A stretch of DNA of 64,000 nt from the NCBI GenBank assembly GCA_027475525.1, contig JAMWFC010000046.1, forward strand, positions 3,162,001-3,226,000, read 5' to 3'. This document shows positions 53,275-64,000 of the stretch, piece by piece. The translations under genes and the position numbers were made by a program. A model generated the notes under the pieces. That model ran no database searches, had not been told where the DNA came from, and worked only from the letters and a program-made list of their open reading frames with translations. This DNA comes from Macrolepiota albuminosa. Taxonomy: Eukaryota > Basidiomycota > Agaricomycetes > Agaricales > Agaricaceae. The number at the start of each line of letters is the position of its first letter. The stretch's first letter is position 1.

Positions 53275-55774
53275 TCAATGATGAGTAGGCATATCGACAG
53301 AGGCACGGTTGCCAACCGCATCCTCAGACCTCCAAAGGCTTGTTGTGGTCTGCGATAACAAAGAGATTAAGAGTGCATTCCCTTGCTTTTAATGGGCTTG
53401 AAATACCTTGTTCTGAGTATAGAAATTGATACCACTGATGAAACGCAGAATATCAGTTTGTATTCGAAGGTTGATTTTAACGCCTTACCTCTTGCCGTAG
53501 AAACCAACATCGCCCAAAAAGCTTGCCTAGAACAAAACTTAGTTATTACTCTAAGTAGGGGATAACTTGTACCTTGTTGCCACTCCAAGAAAACATTGGC
53601 AATGGTACGGGGATTGGTACATTGATTCCAATTTGTCCGATGTTGACGCCGCTTTCGAACTTTCTTGCAGTGGCTCCAGACTGAGTAAAGATAGCAGTTC
53701 CATTGCCATACTTATTCTCGTTGATAATGTCGATCGCATCGTCAAGACTGGAGGCTCGAATAACTACTAATGCTGGCCCAAAGATCTCTTCCCTAATAAA
53801 AGTCAGGAATTGAGTGCTTCGTTATGATACTATTTGCGTACTTATAACACCTCATCGAAGTTGAAGCCTCAATGACAGTAGGACCAACAAAATTACCATC
53901 AGGGTAGGCTGGCACTGTGAGATTTCGACCATCAAGGAGAATTCTTCCACCTTCCTCTTCAGCAGATGATATGAGGCCAACGACTCGTTGTTTTGCGCCG
54001 GGAGAAATCAAGGGGCCTCTGATTGACTCTTTATAAGAAAATAGATAAGTTTAGTCTTCGAGACGTACAGATCCGCGCCATCTTCAAAGCCACCATTGAC
54101 TTTCAATTTCTTGGCACGCTCAACGAGCTCTGGGAGCCAAGATTGGGTGTCTCCGACAAGAATTGCTAAAAAGATGTTAATGAAAGCCTCATGCAAGTAT
54201 GCATTCAGCCGGGCCTACCTACGGATATTGCCATGCAACGTTGCCCAGCAGCTGCATATAACGAGAATTAATCAAGCTCAATCTAATTCGATCCAAGAAA
54301 TCTACCTCCGAAAGCAGCACCTATGACCGAATTTAGTGCCAAATTCTTATTCGCTGCGGACAAACTTTGAGAGCCATGCGCATGTGTGAACAATGGATCT
54401 TACCATCAGGCATAAGAACAGCGTGATTTTTTGCTCCAAGATTTGCCTTGAGAAAGTTAGTGCATTAATATTGCAATCAAAAAGCCTATCTGAGAAATGG
54501 ACTTGCCTGTACTCTCTTGCCATTCTGAGTTCCCCTAAAGTTTTCTCCGTTAGCAGTCAAAAAGATTAAGAATACTTCTGAGCATACCGCTGGTAGATGT
54601 GCTTCCCGGCCTTGTCACCCCCCACAAAACTTATGGCTTTGATGTCTGGGTGATCACATATCGCGTTGACAGTGCTAACGCCACCATGGACGACATTCAG
54701 CACGCCGGGAGGAAGTCCTAGAGAGTACATTCTGAACGCATTCTGATAAAAGTGATAATTTGTCTCTCACCTGCACGTTGACACAGCTCCGCAATCATCA
54801 TAGCTGCACCTGGGTCACGCTCAGAAGGTTTTAAGATGAGAGTATTTCCAGTGACGGTGGCCATAGGTATGGTCCATAATGGGATCATGCTATCATAGAA
54901 GACGAATAAGCTCTGCAATCATACTTCAAATATTGCAGAATCTCACGCCGGGAAATTGAACGGTGCGATGCTTGCGCATACCCCGAGAGGTACTTTTCTG
55001 ACAAAAGTATCCATGTCTTTGCTGACTAGAAGGGGTTCATCTATGTAAGCCAAGATGAAACTTTGGAAGATGCAGACCTTCGAGTTTTTCTCCCATCAAC
55101 ATGGAAGTTATACCAACGGCAGTCTCTACTACCTGGAGCCCACGTAGAAGGTCACCATGGGCATCTATATTTCGTGCTGAGCAGTGAAACCAGCAAACAA
55201 ACAGTACCCTGTACACACCTGCAATAGTTTTACCTTGCTCTAAGACGATACTGCTGGCAATTGCATCTGCGTTTTCACGAAGTAATTGCTGAAGACTAAA
55301 CGAATTCATCAATACTGTGGTGGTTGCCAGAATGGACAGGGTACAAACTTCAATATGATTCGTTGACGGCTCAATACACTTGTCTTCTGCCAAGTCTTGA
55401 AAGCATGCGCTGCAGCATCTGCAGCCTGTGCAAATTCATCACTAGTTGTGTGGGGTACGCGTGTGAGGAGGGATTGTGTCGACTAGAATCATCAGGCATT
55501 CGGCATAAAGGAGCGAGAGAATCAGTGGACTAACTGGATCGACGACGTCTATCCATTCTGACGCCTTGCTCTCCAGCCACTCTCCTCCAATGAAGTTCTT
55601 GGTTGTGCCGCCAGTGGCGCTGGTGCCCTTCCATTCCGCAGAAATTCGCTCGGCCTTGGAAAGGGCAGCTGGACTGAGAGCGAACCGTGGGGCGGACGTA
55701 GAGAAGACACGAGCTGAGAGACGGCGAGAGAGGTACATATGGGTGGGAGGACGGTGCGGAACATGGACATTCAC
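53275..55774 (-). CDS. Methylmalonate-semialdehyde dehydrogenase (mitochondrial)
   Basis: CoA-acylating aldehyde dehydrogenase of valine/pyrimidine catabolism (ALDH6 type). The start is at 55774, or the in-frame Met at 55738 that gives [18 protein letters not shown], a mitochondrial presequence. Then come [26 protein letters not shown], the cofactor region [25 protein letters not shown], and [10 protein letters not shown]. The catalytic cysteine is in [11 protein letters not shown] near 54215-54240. Next are [34 protein letters not shown] and [10 protein letters not shown]. The C-terminus is [24 protein letters not shown], then short exons ending [13 protein letters not shown] and SVDMPTHH at 53275. 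More than ten introns. The last exons are duplicated in copy 1 of the segmental duplication. Confidence 0.93.
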
Positions 55775-55846
55775 GTCATCATAAGTGGGATCACGTGAAC
55801 AAACATTTTATTAGAAGCGTTGGATTTTCGTTGCTGCAGTTGCAGA

Positions 55847-57716
55847 ATGCAGCGCAGTAGCATGACACACAGCATTAATGGCTTCCATACAAACAACGCC
55901 GCGTCCTCCAGTTCCACTTCCTATCCAGATCTCCCCAATGGAAGCCCCCACGTCTACAGTAACAATCCTTCCAACCATCAACGTCTTCCCCACCACCTGC
56001 CCACGCCACACCATATGCATCCCCAAAATCACTCTCATTGGGATGGCCCCGTGCGCCACAATTCTATGCCCCATATGCACATGCCTTCCGCGCCACAAAG
56101 TCAGGTCTTCAATCAGCCAAGCTGGCCAAATATCAATCAATTTCACCCCGCACAATTCCCCAATGGAATGCCCCCTATGGGTGGCTTCAACATGCCTTTT
56201 CTTCCACCGCAGATGATGCAGGAGTCCTTCATGGTTCCTCCTGTGGAACTAGCAGAGGAGAAGATTATTCTGCAAACTCTTGTCGAAAGTAAGAACAGAA
56301 GAGAGTCTTACAAAGACGCGTTGAATTCTCTGCATGGGGTAAGTCACCGTACTGTTTGCAGTCATTGACGCGTCTAAATAACATTAGAAAAACGGTCACA
56401 CCGCGAGTCAGTGGAAGGATTATTATCTCGATAACAAGGATCGTTTAGACGAGACTATTTCCGTTTACCTCAACCCACCCAAGGTCGCTCTTCAGGCCAT
56501 CAAAAAGCCCTCGCCCAGCGCGTACAAAGTGGAATCCTCCCCTGCGCGTTCTCTGCCTCCTAAGCCCAAGCGGCAGGATTCCGTGCAACGTGCTTCTCTG
56601 CCGAAGGCAGGCAAAAGGAACACCATAAATAGCCTCACCGCCCCTGCTCCTGTTTTCGGTGATCGTTTACCTCCACCCAATGCTGATATACAAATTCCTG
56701 ATCCTCCATCGCGTTCTCCGTCACCACCAACTGTAGTAATACCCCATCGAGGTAGGGGAAATAAATATACTCCCGAAGATCGGGACTTTTTCCTCAAGTT
56801 CATTGCATGGCGTCTAAAAGGTGATCCCAGTTTGACTAGGAATGATCTGTGTGCCATGTTAGCTGAGAAAGTACGCGAGCTTCTGATTCTCGTGTCATCA
56901 ATTCTGACCCACACATGATCTCATTAAGGCACCTCATCATACTGCTCAGTCATGGGCGTCTCACTGGTCCAACAAACATGATGTCCCGGACAAAATCCTC
57001 GCAGCGGCAAAGGGCGACGATTATGCTTCTGAACAGTCAGAGTCGGAGCAAGAAGAAAGGAGAATCATAAACCGACGTCCAAAGTACAAGGAATTAAGTT
57101 CAGAAGAGGAAGAGGATGATGACGATGACGATGACGAGAACAGGAACAGCGAGTCAGACGATGATGACGATGATGATGAGCCTATCACGGTGTACCCGGA
57201 AAACGACATGGGACCAAAGGGCGGACCCTTTACCGATGCCGACCTGTATATCACTGCCAAGTATACCCTTACATGCCCCAACTTTGCCGATGGCTCCGCC
57301 AAAGATCGATGGGAGCCCTACAGCGAACGCGTAAGTTGCTGAAAATCGCTCTTGTTCCATCTCATGGACGCCACGTTTATCTACAGTATCCTCAGCGTTC
57401 TGCAAAATCGTGGGCCGAGTATTACCGCAGAAATGAAGAAAGTAGGTTTACAGTCTGTATATCAGAGGCAGACATCTTGACAACTCTTCATGCCGTAGCG
57501 ATAACGAGACTTGCAAGGAAGATGAAGAGGCAGGGACATAACCTCTCCGAGCAATCTTTAATTCAGCGACGTGCTCAATCCTCTTGGGCCCCTAAAGATG
57601 CAATGAATTCGTACCAAGTAAAACGTAAACACGACGTACACCCTGATGCTCACGGGGAATTTGATGATGAACGTCTTCCCAGTAGAAATAAACGTGGAAG
57701 AGGGTATGAAGCATAA
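55847..57716 (+). CDS. Protein with three Myb/Rap1-like repeats and an acidic stretch
   Basis: The start at 55847 gives a His/Pro/Asn-rich low-complexity N-terminus. Three segments then share a Myb/SANT-like pattern ending in a SW-x-x-x-W/Y block: EEKIILQTLVESKNR ... TASQWKDYYLDN; YTPEDRDFFLKFIAWRLKG ... TAQSWASHWSNKHD; and FTDADLYITAKYTLT ... SAKSWAEYYRRNEE. The motif recalls the TERF2IP/Rap1-type Myb domain. A run of Asp/Glu (about 57105-57180) lies before the third repeat. The C-terminus is basic, ending RNKRGRGYEA at 57716. DNA binding is likely; a telomeric role is only a possibility. It is divergent from the dehydrogenase gene with a 72-bp gap. Confidence 0.75.
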
Positions 57717-58013
57717 GTACTGTTTCACTGGAGACAATACTCTCATTCCATTTTGCAACCTTTTTGATACTCTCTTGGTTTTACCCTACGCTATTCGGAC
57801 ATTAACCGGTGTACTTACTTTACGGTGAAATGGTGAGTTTTTGAACCTTTGTAAATGTCATAATAGCATACCTATACGTAGTTATAGGGGCATTGGTGCC
57901 CAACTTTCGTACTTATTTCAACTAGTCTGACTTGCCACGTGCTGTTTTGATTGATGTCAGATTTGAGATAAGTACATACAACTGCTTCAACCAAACCAAC
58001 CACACAAACTAAC

Positions 58014-59675
58014 ATGGATGAAGAATATGACGTGTGTTCGCCTTTTATCAAATATAAGATCTCTCATTGACTTGGGTTAGGTCATCGTTCTCGGTACAGG
58101 CCTGACAGAGTGTATCCTCTCTGGATTGCTTTCTGTAGACGGAAAGAAAGTGCTTCATATGGATCGTAATGACTATTATGGGGGCGATAGTGCAAGTTTG
58201 AACTTGACCCAAGTACGTTACTGAGGATATCAAGTGTCTAGCAGATGCTGACATTAATCAGTTGTACCGTAAATTCCGACCAGATCAAACACCGCCTGCT
58301 GAACTTGGCCGTGACCGCGATTATGCCGTCGATCTCATTCCCAAGTTCATCATCGCCTCAGGGGAGCTCACAAAGATTCTTGTACACACAGATGTCACTC
58401 GCTATCTTGAATTCAAGCAAATCGCTGGTAGTTTTGTTTACCGTGACGGGAAGATTTCAAAGGTGCCTAGCACCGAACTAGAGGCCGTTAAGAGCCCTTT
58501 AATGGGCCTTTTTGAGAAGAGACGGGCAAAGAAGTTCTTTGAATTTCTTCAAGGATGGAAGGACAACGACCCAGCTACCCATCAAGGTAAACATATGACT
58601 GCCATCTGGTTATCTAGAAAATGTTGACACAACATTTCTTAGGCATTAATCTTGATAGGGATAGCATGAAAACTGTATATGAGAAGTTCGGTCTAGAAAC
58701 TGGTACTCAGGACTTTATTGGTCACGCTATGGCTCTCTATCTAGACGACGAGTGAGTCTTATCACGTATTCCAATTGCTTATGCAGACGTATTGCTCTTG
58801 CAGTTACATCAACAAGCCTGCAAGACCGACGTACGATCGGATTATTTTGTACACCTCTTCAATGGCCCGTTATGGCAAATCTCCCTACATTTATCCTCTT
58901 TACGGACTCGGGGAACTTCCTCAATCCTTTGCACGTCTCAGCGCTATATATGGTGGTACATACATGCTTGACAAGCAAATCGACAAGATCGTTACCGATT
59001 CTGACGGAAAGTTCGTTGGCGTTACGAGCGGCGGGGAGACCGTCAAGGCAAAGCAGGTCATCGGAGATCCCAGTTACTTTGGAGCAGGAAGTGAAAAAGA
59101 GAGTGGATCACTTCAAGTGATTGAAGTAGGCAAAGTCGTCAGGGCCATCTGTCTCCTCAGACACCCCATTCCAGGGACGGATGACAGTGACAGTGTGCAA
59201 CTTGTCATTCCTCAAAACCAAGTCGGCAGGCGAAATGGTATGGCTCGTTGAACTCATGTCCGACTTTAGTCCATTGATGAACCGTCACAGATATCTACAT
59301 CGCAATGGTCTCATCGACTCATAATGTCTGCGCAAAAGATATCTACGTAGCAATCGTTAGCACAATTGTCGAGACAGACAGGCCTGAGCTTGAGATTGTA
59401 CCTGGTCTGAATCTTTTGGGTCCCATACATGAAAAGTGAGCATTCTTCCAATCATGGTTGCGCATAGTATATCAACTTTTCAAACTAGATTCATCTCTAT
59501 TTCACCTCTGTATGAGCCTACATCTGACGGCAAGCGAGACAATATTTTCATCACCCGCTCTTATGATGCGACTTCTCACTTTGAGACTGTGGTTGAGGAC
59601 GTCCAAGATGTCTGGCAGCGTGTCACTGGTAGCCCCTTGGTTCTCAAGAAACGCGAAGTCGACGTCCAGCAGTGA
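58014..59675 (+). CDS. GDI1: Rab GDP-dissociation inhibitor GDI1
   Basis: Rab GDI extracts GDP-bound Rab GTPases from membranes and recycles them. A short first exon MDEEYD is followed by [35 protein letters not shown], then [20 protein letters not shown] with [17 protein letters not shown], then [50 protein letters not shown] and [15 protein letters not shown]. The C-terminal exons give [13 protein letters not shown] and [10 protein letters not shown], ending KKREVDVQQ at 59675. Motif order and length (about 445 residues) match the family. About eight short introns. The 3' end is 118 bases from the convergent RAV1 end. Confidence 0.96.
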
Positions 59676-59793
59676 TCCATGTCATCATGGCCAGAAGACA
59701 GTTGACGTCATAATATCCATCCTCATGATCTGTACCAGTCACTTCACAATGTCATTTTGTTCAGATAGGTCTTTACATACGAAGAGTAGTCGT

Positions 59794-62700
59794 TTAGAAA
59801 AAGGAATTCATATCGAACTCTGGCACTTGAACATCTTGCTTCGCTGACCTCATCAAATTTCCTAATCCAACTTTCCTGGCAAATAAATCTCCTTCGTTTT
59901 GTAAAAACTCCGGCTGTTCTTTGATTGGCTGCATTCCTGTAGTAGGACGTTCGGGGGAAGTGGTCCTGGTTGGTGGTTGGGACAGGACGGGCATATCAAT
60001 CATAATAGATGATCTTCTTCGTACAGCACGATCAAACAAAGATCGACGGGAAAGAGTAGGACTTGGAGGTGGTGACTCCTGCTTGTTAGGTTTCACGATG
60101 TTCACCATGTCGATAACAGACGGTCGGTCAAAAGACCATGACCTCACAAGATCCAAAGCGAGGACATGGCAACCTGAAGGTCCGTCAAAACTCGTGGCGA
60201 AGTCAGACCATGAAAGAAACCCACCCATTCTACAAAAGACACGAGCTATTTGTAGAACAAAATTGTATTCTGATCGTCCGGAGATTTCACTTGTACCTTT
60301 CGCCGTCTGCAAGGTCTTTGATCGTAGCTGAGAAAACAAGAGCGCAAGACTAGGGTCATCATAATGTGGCTCCCCAATCTCCGTCACCTCAATGTTCAAA
60401 GAATTTGCAATGTCTTGTAGAGGAGTCTAGATGGAGATAATTCAACGGACAGGAAAAGTTCAACATGACGCCACAACTCACCAGTAGGATCCTTACAGCC
60501 ACGTCTCTGCGGTGAAGTAACCAGAATGCCCAGCTTGCAAGCCACCGATTCCCGTTCCTGAAAGCTATCGGTAGAACAGTGCTGTTGAGGATTTCAAGCA
60601 GCACAGGTCCCTCGTTGCTTTGTTCAACGACTCGAGCCAGAGCAACGGCTAGTTGAAAGTCACCAAGCTGCTTTATGCAAACGTGGACAGCATCTTTGAG
60701 TGCTCCTCCGAGGAGAAAAAAGGCCGCAGCGTACTCTACTGATAATTTAGCACAACTGAAGAGGGTCAAACAAAATCTACTAGCCAAATCGTCTTTTGCT
60801 CAACAATGTAAATGCATTTTTCAGCGCCGCGGTCCGCCAACGTGATTCAGAAAAGTCATTTGAGAGGAACTTGAGCATGATTCCCTGTTCTTTGTGCCAT
60901 GCAGCTTGCCTCCATAGCCCGTGAACAAGCTTGGCTTTGCCGAGAGCAAAATAATAAAGAGAGCAAGCTGTAGGATCTCTGTTATCGCCTGCCATGTACT
61001 CGTTCCGCGCTATAACCTCCATTTGCGTTTTCTAGCAGGTCAAAAAGAATGTGATTGATGCAAGAAATACGAATAAAGCACGACAAACCAAGCTATCCAC
61101 GGAGGTCAGCCAAATGGGAATCCCGACCGCCCGCGCATTCACCCATCCGAGTTTTCCGTCACAAGCCGTTGCGGAAGCATTTAACAAAAGGTCTTGACTT
61201 TCGCTGTGAAACGCCCATATCATATCTCGATAACGAAGTCGCTCTCGCCGACCTGATGCTCTCCGGTCTGTCCCCTTAGACTGTGGGCTACTTGGCACTG
61301 AAGAACGATGGTTGAGTATGTAAAAGGATCGCATGGAAATCAGATATCGTAGGCCATTGGAATCTAAAGCTCTACGTTGCTCATCGATCTGCGCACGTAG
61401 AAAGGCAGTGACGAAAGTGAATGAGACATCAAGAAACCTTGATGTCAGACTGACCTCTAATGTCGTTTGTATAAGTGTGAGTAGATGGGATTGCTCATTA
61501 GGTGTCAAATGGGGAAGTGGAGTTGTCTCAAGAGTCTCCATCAAATCCTCAACGACAGAACGAGAGAAGCCTTCGTCAGAGCTACAGAATTATCAGGGTT
61601 GGACACAACGTGAAAGGACATGTCGTACTCTTCTTCATTCCGTTCTGGAATGTCATCGAAGATGGGAGTGTATTTCCTTCGAACAGATATCTGTGTCCAC
61701 CTACGAATGAGTTTCATGGTCCTTCATCAAAATCGTAGCGAACTGACAGATGTAGAGTTTGAGTCTGTTTTGTAGAAACTCTCCACTGGAAGAGATGACC
61801 ATTGGACTCTGTCACGATTTCTAGGCCTGGCGGCAACATCTTGCGACAAATTAACGATGATATCTTTGACCAGCTCAACCTTGCCTTCATTGAAGATTGG
61901 TTATTAATTAACAATACAAGAGCAGTGCCGCTTACCCCACAATAGACATTGTAGAATCATCTGCGGATGGTAATCTTCCAGAGGTCCATTGTGTCTTGCA
62001 GCATATTCAAAGAGAGTCTCTTCATCTGATGCCGGAGATGGCGCGTCGTATAAAAACATTTGGTGTCCTGCAGCTATGAGAAGTGATCCATGGTCGAGCC
62101 AAATAGAATCGCTGATAGGTAAAGGAATGAACCTTGATAACGCGATAGTTGATTATGATAGTGGAGGAATTATATGATCCACAAACCCTCCAATCTCAAT
62201 CGTGGTACACGTTGCCCACCCAGGTCCTTCATCGAAATAGGTCATTCGCTGTTGACATAGCAGCTCGACACGGTGATGGAAACCAACGGCGAGGATAGAC
62301 TGATTATCGGGAGTCGATGTCCAATCTAAATCATTGATATGTTCACTGAACCAAGTAATCAAGTTGAAAACGATGGAAGAGAGCAGTTAAAACGTACCTA
62401 TAATGTGTACAGAAGTCTAGACCAGTGGCGAACTCTGATTCTTGCGAATTCCATATTGTTAATTCATGACCATCTGGTTCAGGAACGACTGGATTTAAGG
62501 GTTCATCAGCAGGCAGCTTTACACATCATTAAAACATGACTTTCTCAAAGCAGTTTTTTTGGCAGAGCTACAGCTCGCTTTTATAATTCTTGTGCGCCCT
62601 GTCTTCACAGTTCCTGTCTGCTTCCACAAAGGTGTCTGGGCGTCCTCAGGAACCCAAAAGTCTAGTTCCCCTGTATGAGAGACACTAAGAAGGACATCGG

Positions 62701-64000
62701 GTTCTGTCCAAGACTGTCTCTGACCCCAAGCCATCGGATCGACAGGTAAAATAAACCTGGGCGGATGTGCGAGTGGCAAATTAGATTGTGAGTGAATCAA
62801 TAAAGTCGGAAAAGGATCATAACAAGCACGGAGGTGGACGATCGACAACTCAGATGTGATCCCAATTATAGAGTCACCTTCATCCTCAGAGGGAATTGAG
62901 AATAGATAATCTATGGCTGGTATGGAAAGACTCTGCGGAGGCGTTGAGTGTAGAGTCAATGTCCCGTCAGAGACCAGATATGTCACAAAGATGTGTCCTA
63001 TAGGATTTGGGTTTGCTTCACAGAAACAGAGGTAAAGTGTATTTACCTCGTTGAAGTACGACGACGTGATCTGCTGAAGACCAGGAGCCTGAACGGACCA
63101 GCTGGGTACCATTCTTTATGACTTTCCAAGCCTCGCCACCGTTGACACGCACAATACCTACGCCTGCGCCTTCCGGTGTCCTTACGAGCCTGCGAATGTT
63201 CGACTCCTCTTCGGCGACCCTAGGTAGCATCCTTGAAGACAGCACGAGTCCATCATCTTGTGCATCGAAGAAAGCGACGGGAGAAAGAACATAAATTGCT
63301 AATGGAGAGGATACCGCAAGTGTCAGTATAGATGTGTCTGTATTACGCAAGAGAAATAGGTAAGAAGGCGGTCCAGGCAAGGTAGACGGTGGCAACTGTT
63401 GCAACGTGAATTGTTTAATGAGCGTTGGGGGTCTTCGATCTACATTCTATCGAAGGGATTAATTTCTAGCTAGGGCATCGGAAGGATGACTGACTGCAAC
63501 AGCGCTTACAACGACAGAGCCGTCACCGAGAACGCGAAGGAACAAATCCCAACGCTCATCTTTGATATCTTTGATTCGTCGAAGACGAGCATTATCCTGG
63601 TCCGGCCATTTTTTTAGTACTTCGTTCAAAGCATTCCCAAGAATTTCTCTATCAAGCCAAAAAGCGGTAGACGCAGTCTGATTTAAATGATGGGAAGCGG
63701 TAGAGAAAGGAAGAGTTGAAAAGATGTCCAATGATGCGTGAAGCTGTAGCTGTTGAGGAAAATCTAGTACAGGGAGGAAAATACGAATTGTTGAGTCATC
63801 AGTGACAGTGTAAAGGATCAGGTCATCACTATAGAATGGAATGCATGAGGCTCCATATTTCAAATTGTACTAGATACTGACCGACTTGCTGCTTGTGGCT
63901 GTCGCCAAGCAAAATTGGTTATGGTACGCGGATGAGGTATTATTTGAGTCTGACGACCCGACGTGGTAGAGTACATCCTAATTGCACAATCCGACTGGAG
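59794..64000 (-). CDS. RAV1: RAVE complex subunit Rav1, 5' truncated by window
   Basis: Rav1 (DmX-like protein in animals) is the large subunit of the RAVE complex that reassembles the V-ATPase. The gene runs off the right edge: frame text ending NFAWRQPQAASR is still open at 64000. N-terminal WD-propeller exons lie at 62500-63900 (SCIPFYSDDLILYTVTDDST; LYVLSPVAFFDAQDDG-like). The Rav1p C-terminal domain lies at 60400-61540 (DPTACSLYYFALGKAKLVHG with LWRQAAWHKEQGIMLKFL, YAAAFFLLGGALKDAVHVC, LASWAFWLLHRRDVAVR). The Ser-rich tail ends in PEFDMNSFF at 59794, the usual Rav1 end. More than ten introns. Confidence 0.92.

Larger units (their letters stand above)
51001..53685. repeat. 1.34-kb tandem segmental duplication
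   Basis: Copy 1 is 51001-52348 and copy 2 is 52344-53685, the same way round. They are similar throughout but diverged (scattered substitutions and small indels, for example a 7-base gaccggt-type insertion in copy 2 near 52385). Each copy holds the 5' end of the SH3BGR gene, a whole low-molecular-weight phosphatase gene and the 3' end of the aldehyde dehydrogenase gene. The 5 bases ctgag occur at the left edge (51001-51005), at the centre (52344-52348) and at the right edge (53681-53685), marking the breakpoints. Confidence 0.95.

Noticed and set aside
57100..57190. GAT/GAC-rich run as a microsatellite of interest
   Set aside because: It codes for an Asp/Glu stretch in the Myb-repeat protein with mixed codons; common in such proteins.
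1..64000. Secondary-metabolite, heterokaryon-incompatibility or transposon cluster
   Set aside because: No polyketide synthase, peptide synthetase, terpene synthase, NACHT/HET or transposase text was found; the genes are ordinary housekeeping types.

Overview
The window is nuclear DNA of a filamentous fungus, most likely a mushroom-forming basidiomycete (Agaricomycotina). Genes are densely packed on both strands and cut by many introns of about 45-65 nt with GTRNGT donors. The protein set is fungal: Trs85, Rav1, Vps18, Sec39, Yhm2, a Byr4-type protein, an LCCL membrane protein and seipin. The species cannot be named from the sequence. About 29 genes can be supported. All but a few are housekeeping, and I see no gene cluster, transposon, CRISPR array or convincing RNA gene.

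Layout: 1-10.2 kb holds a WRAP73-like WD40 protein (5' cut by the window), an alpha/beta hydrolase, an m-AAA protease (AFG3), an allantoate-permease-type MFS transporter and the urease accessory protein UreD. 10.6-21.6 kb holds a Byr4/Bfa1-like protein, NRDE2, NIP7 and SEC39. 21.9-30.9 kb holds an unknown Ser-rich coiled-coil protein, CGR1, VPS18 and a SHB17-like phosphatase. 31-38.1 kb holds a long coiled-coil protein, the mitochondrial carrier YHM2 and an Mpv17/PMP22 protein. 38.2-50 kb holds TRS85, a small zinc-finger protein, an LCCL membrane protein, two conserved unknowns and seipin. 50-55.8 kb holds an SH3BGR-domain protein, two tandem low-molecular-weight tyrosine phosphatase genes and methylmalonate-semialdehyde dehydrogenase. 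55.8-64 kb holds a protein with three Myb-like repeats, Rab GDI and RAV1 (5' cut by the window). Several genes share a membrane-traffic theme (SEC39, VPS18, TRS85, GDI1, RAV1), but they are not co-oriented and I infer no operon-like unit.

Two structural observations dominate. First, there are twenty head-to-tail exact duplications, all with a period of exactly 77 bp, in unrelated sequences between 3.7 and 44.8 kb. They cut through exons and introns, and removing one copy restores or allows the conserved reading frame. They are best explained as unmerged k=77 contig overlaps of a de Bruijn assembly. At five of them one further base is missing at the right edge of the second copy. Second, at 51.0-53.7 kb there is a diverged 1.34-kb tandem duplication. 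It gives two intact phosphatase genes plus broken fragments of both flanking genes, with a 5-bp microhomology (ctgag) at the breakpoints. It looks like a real evolutionary event.
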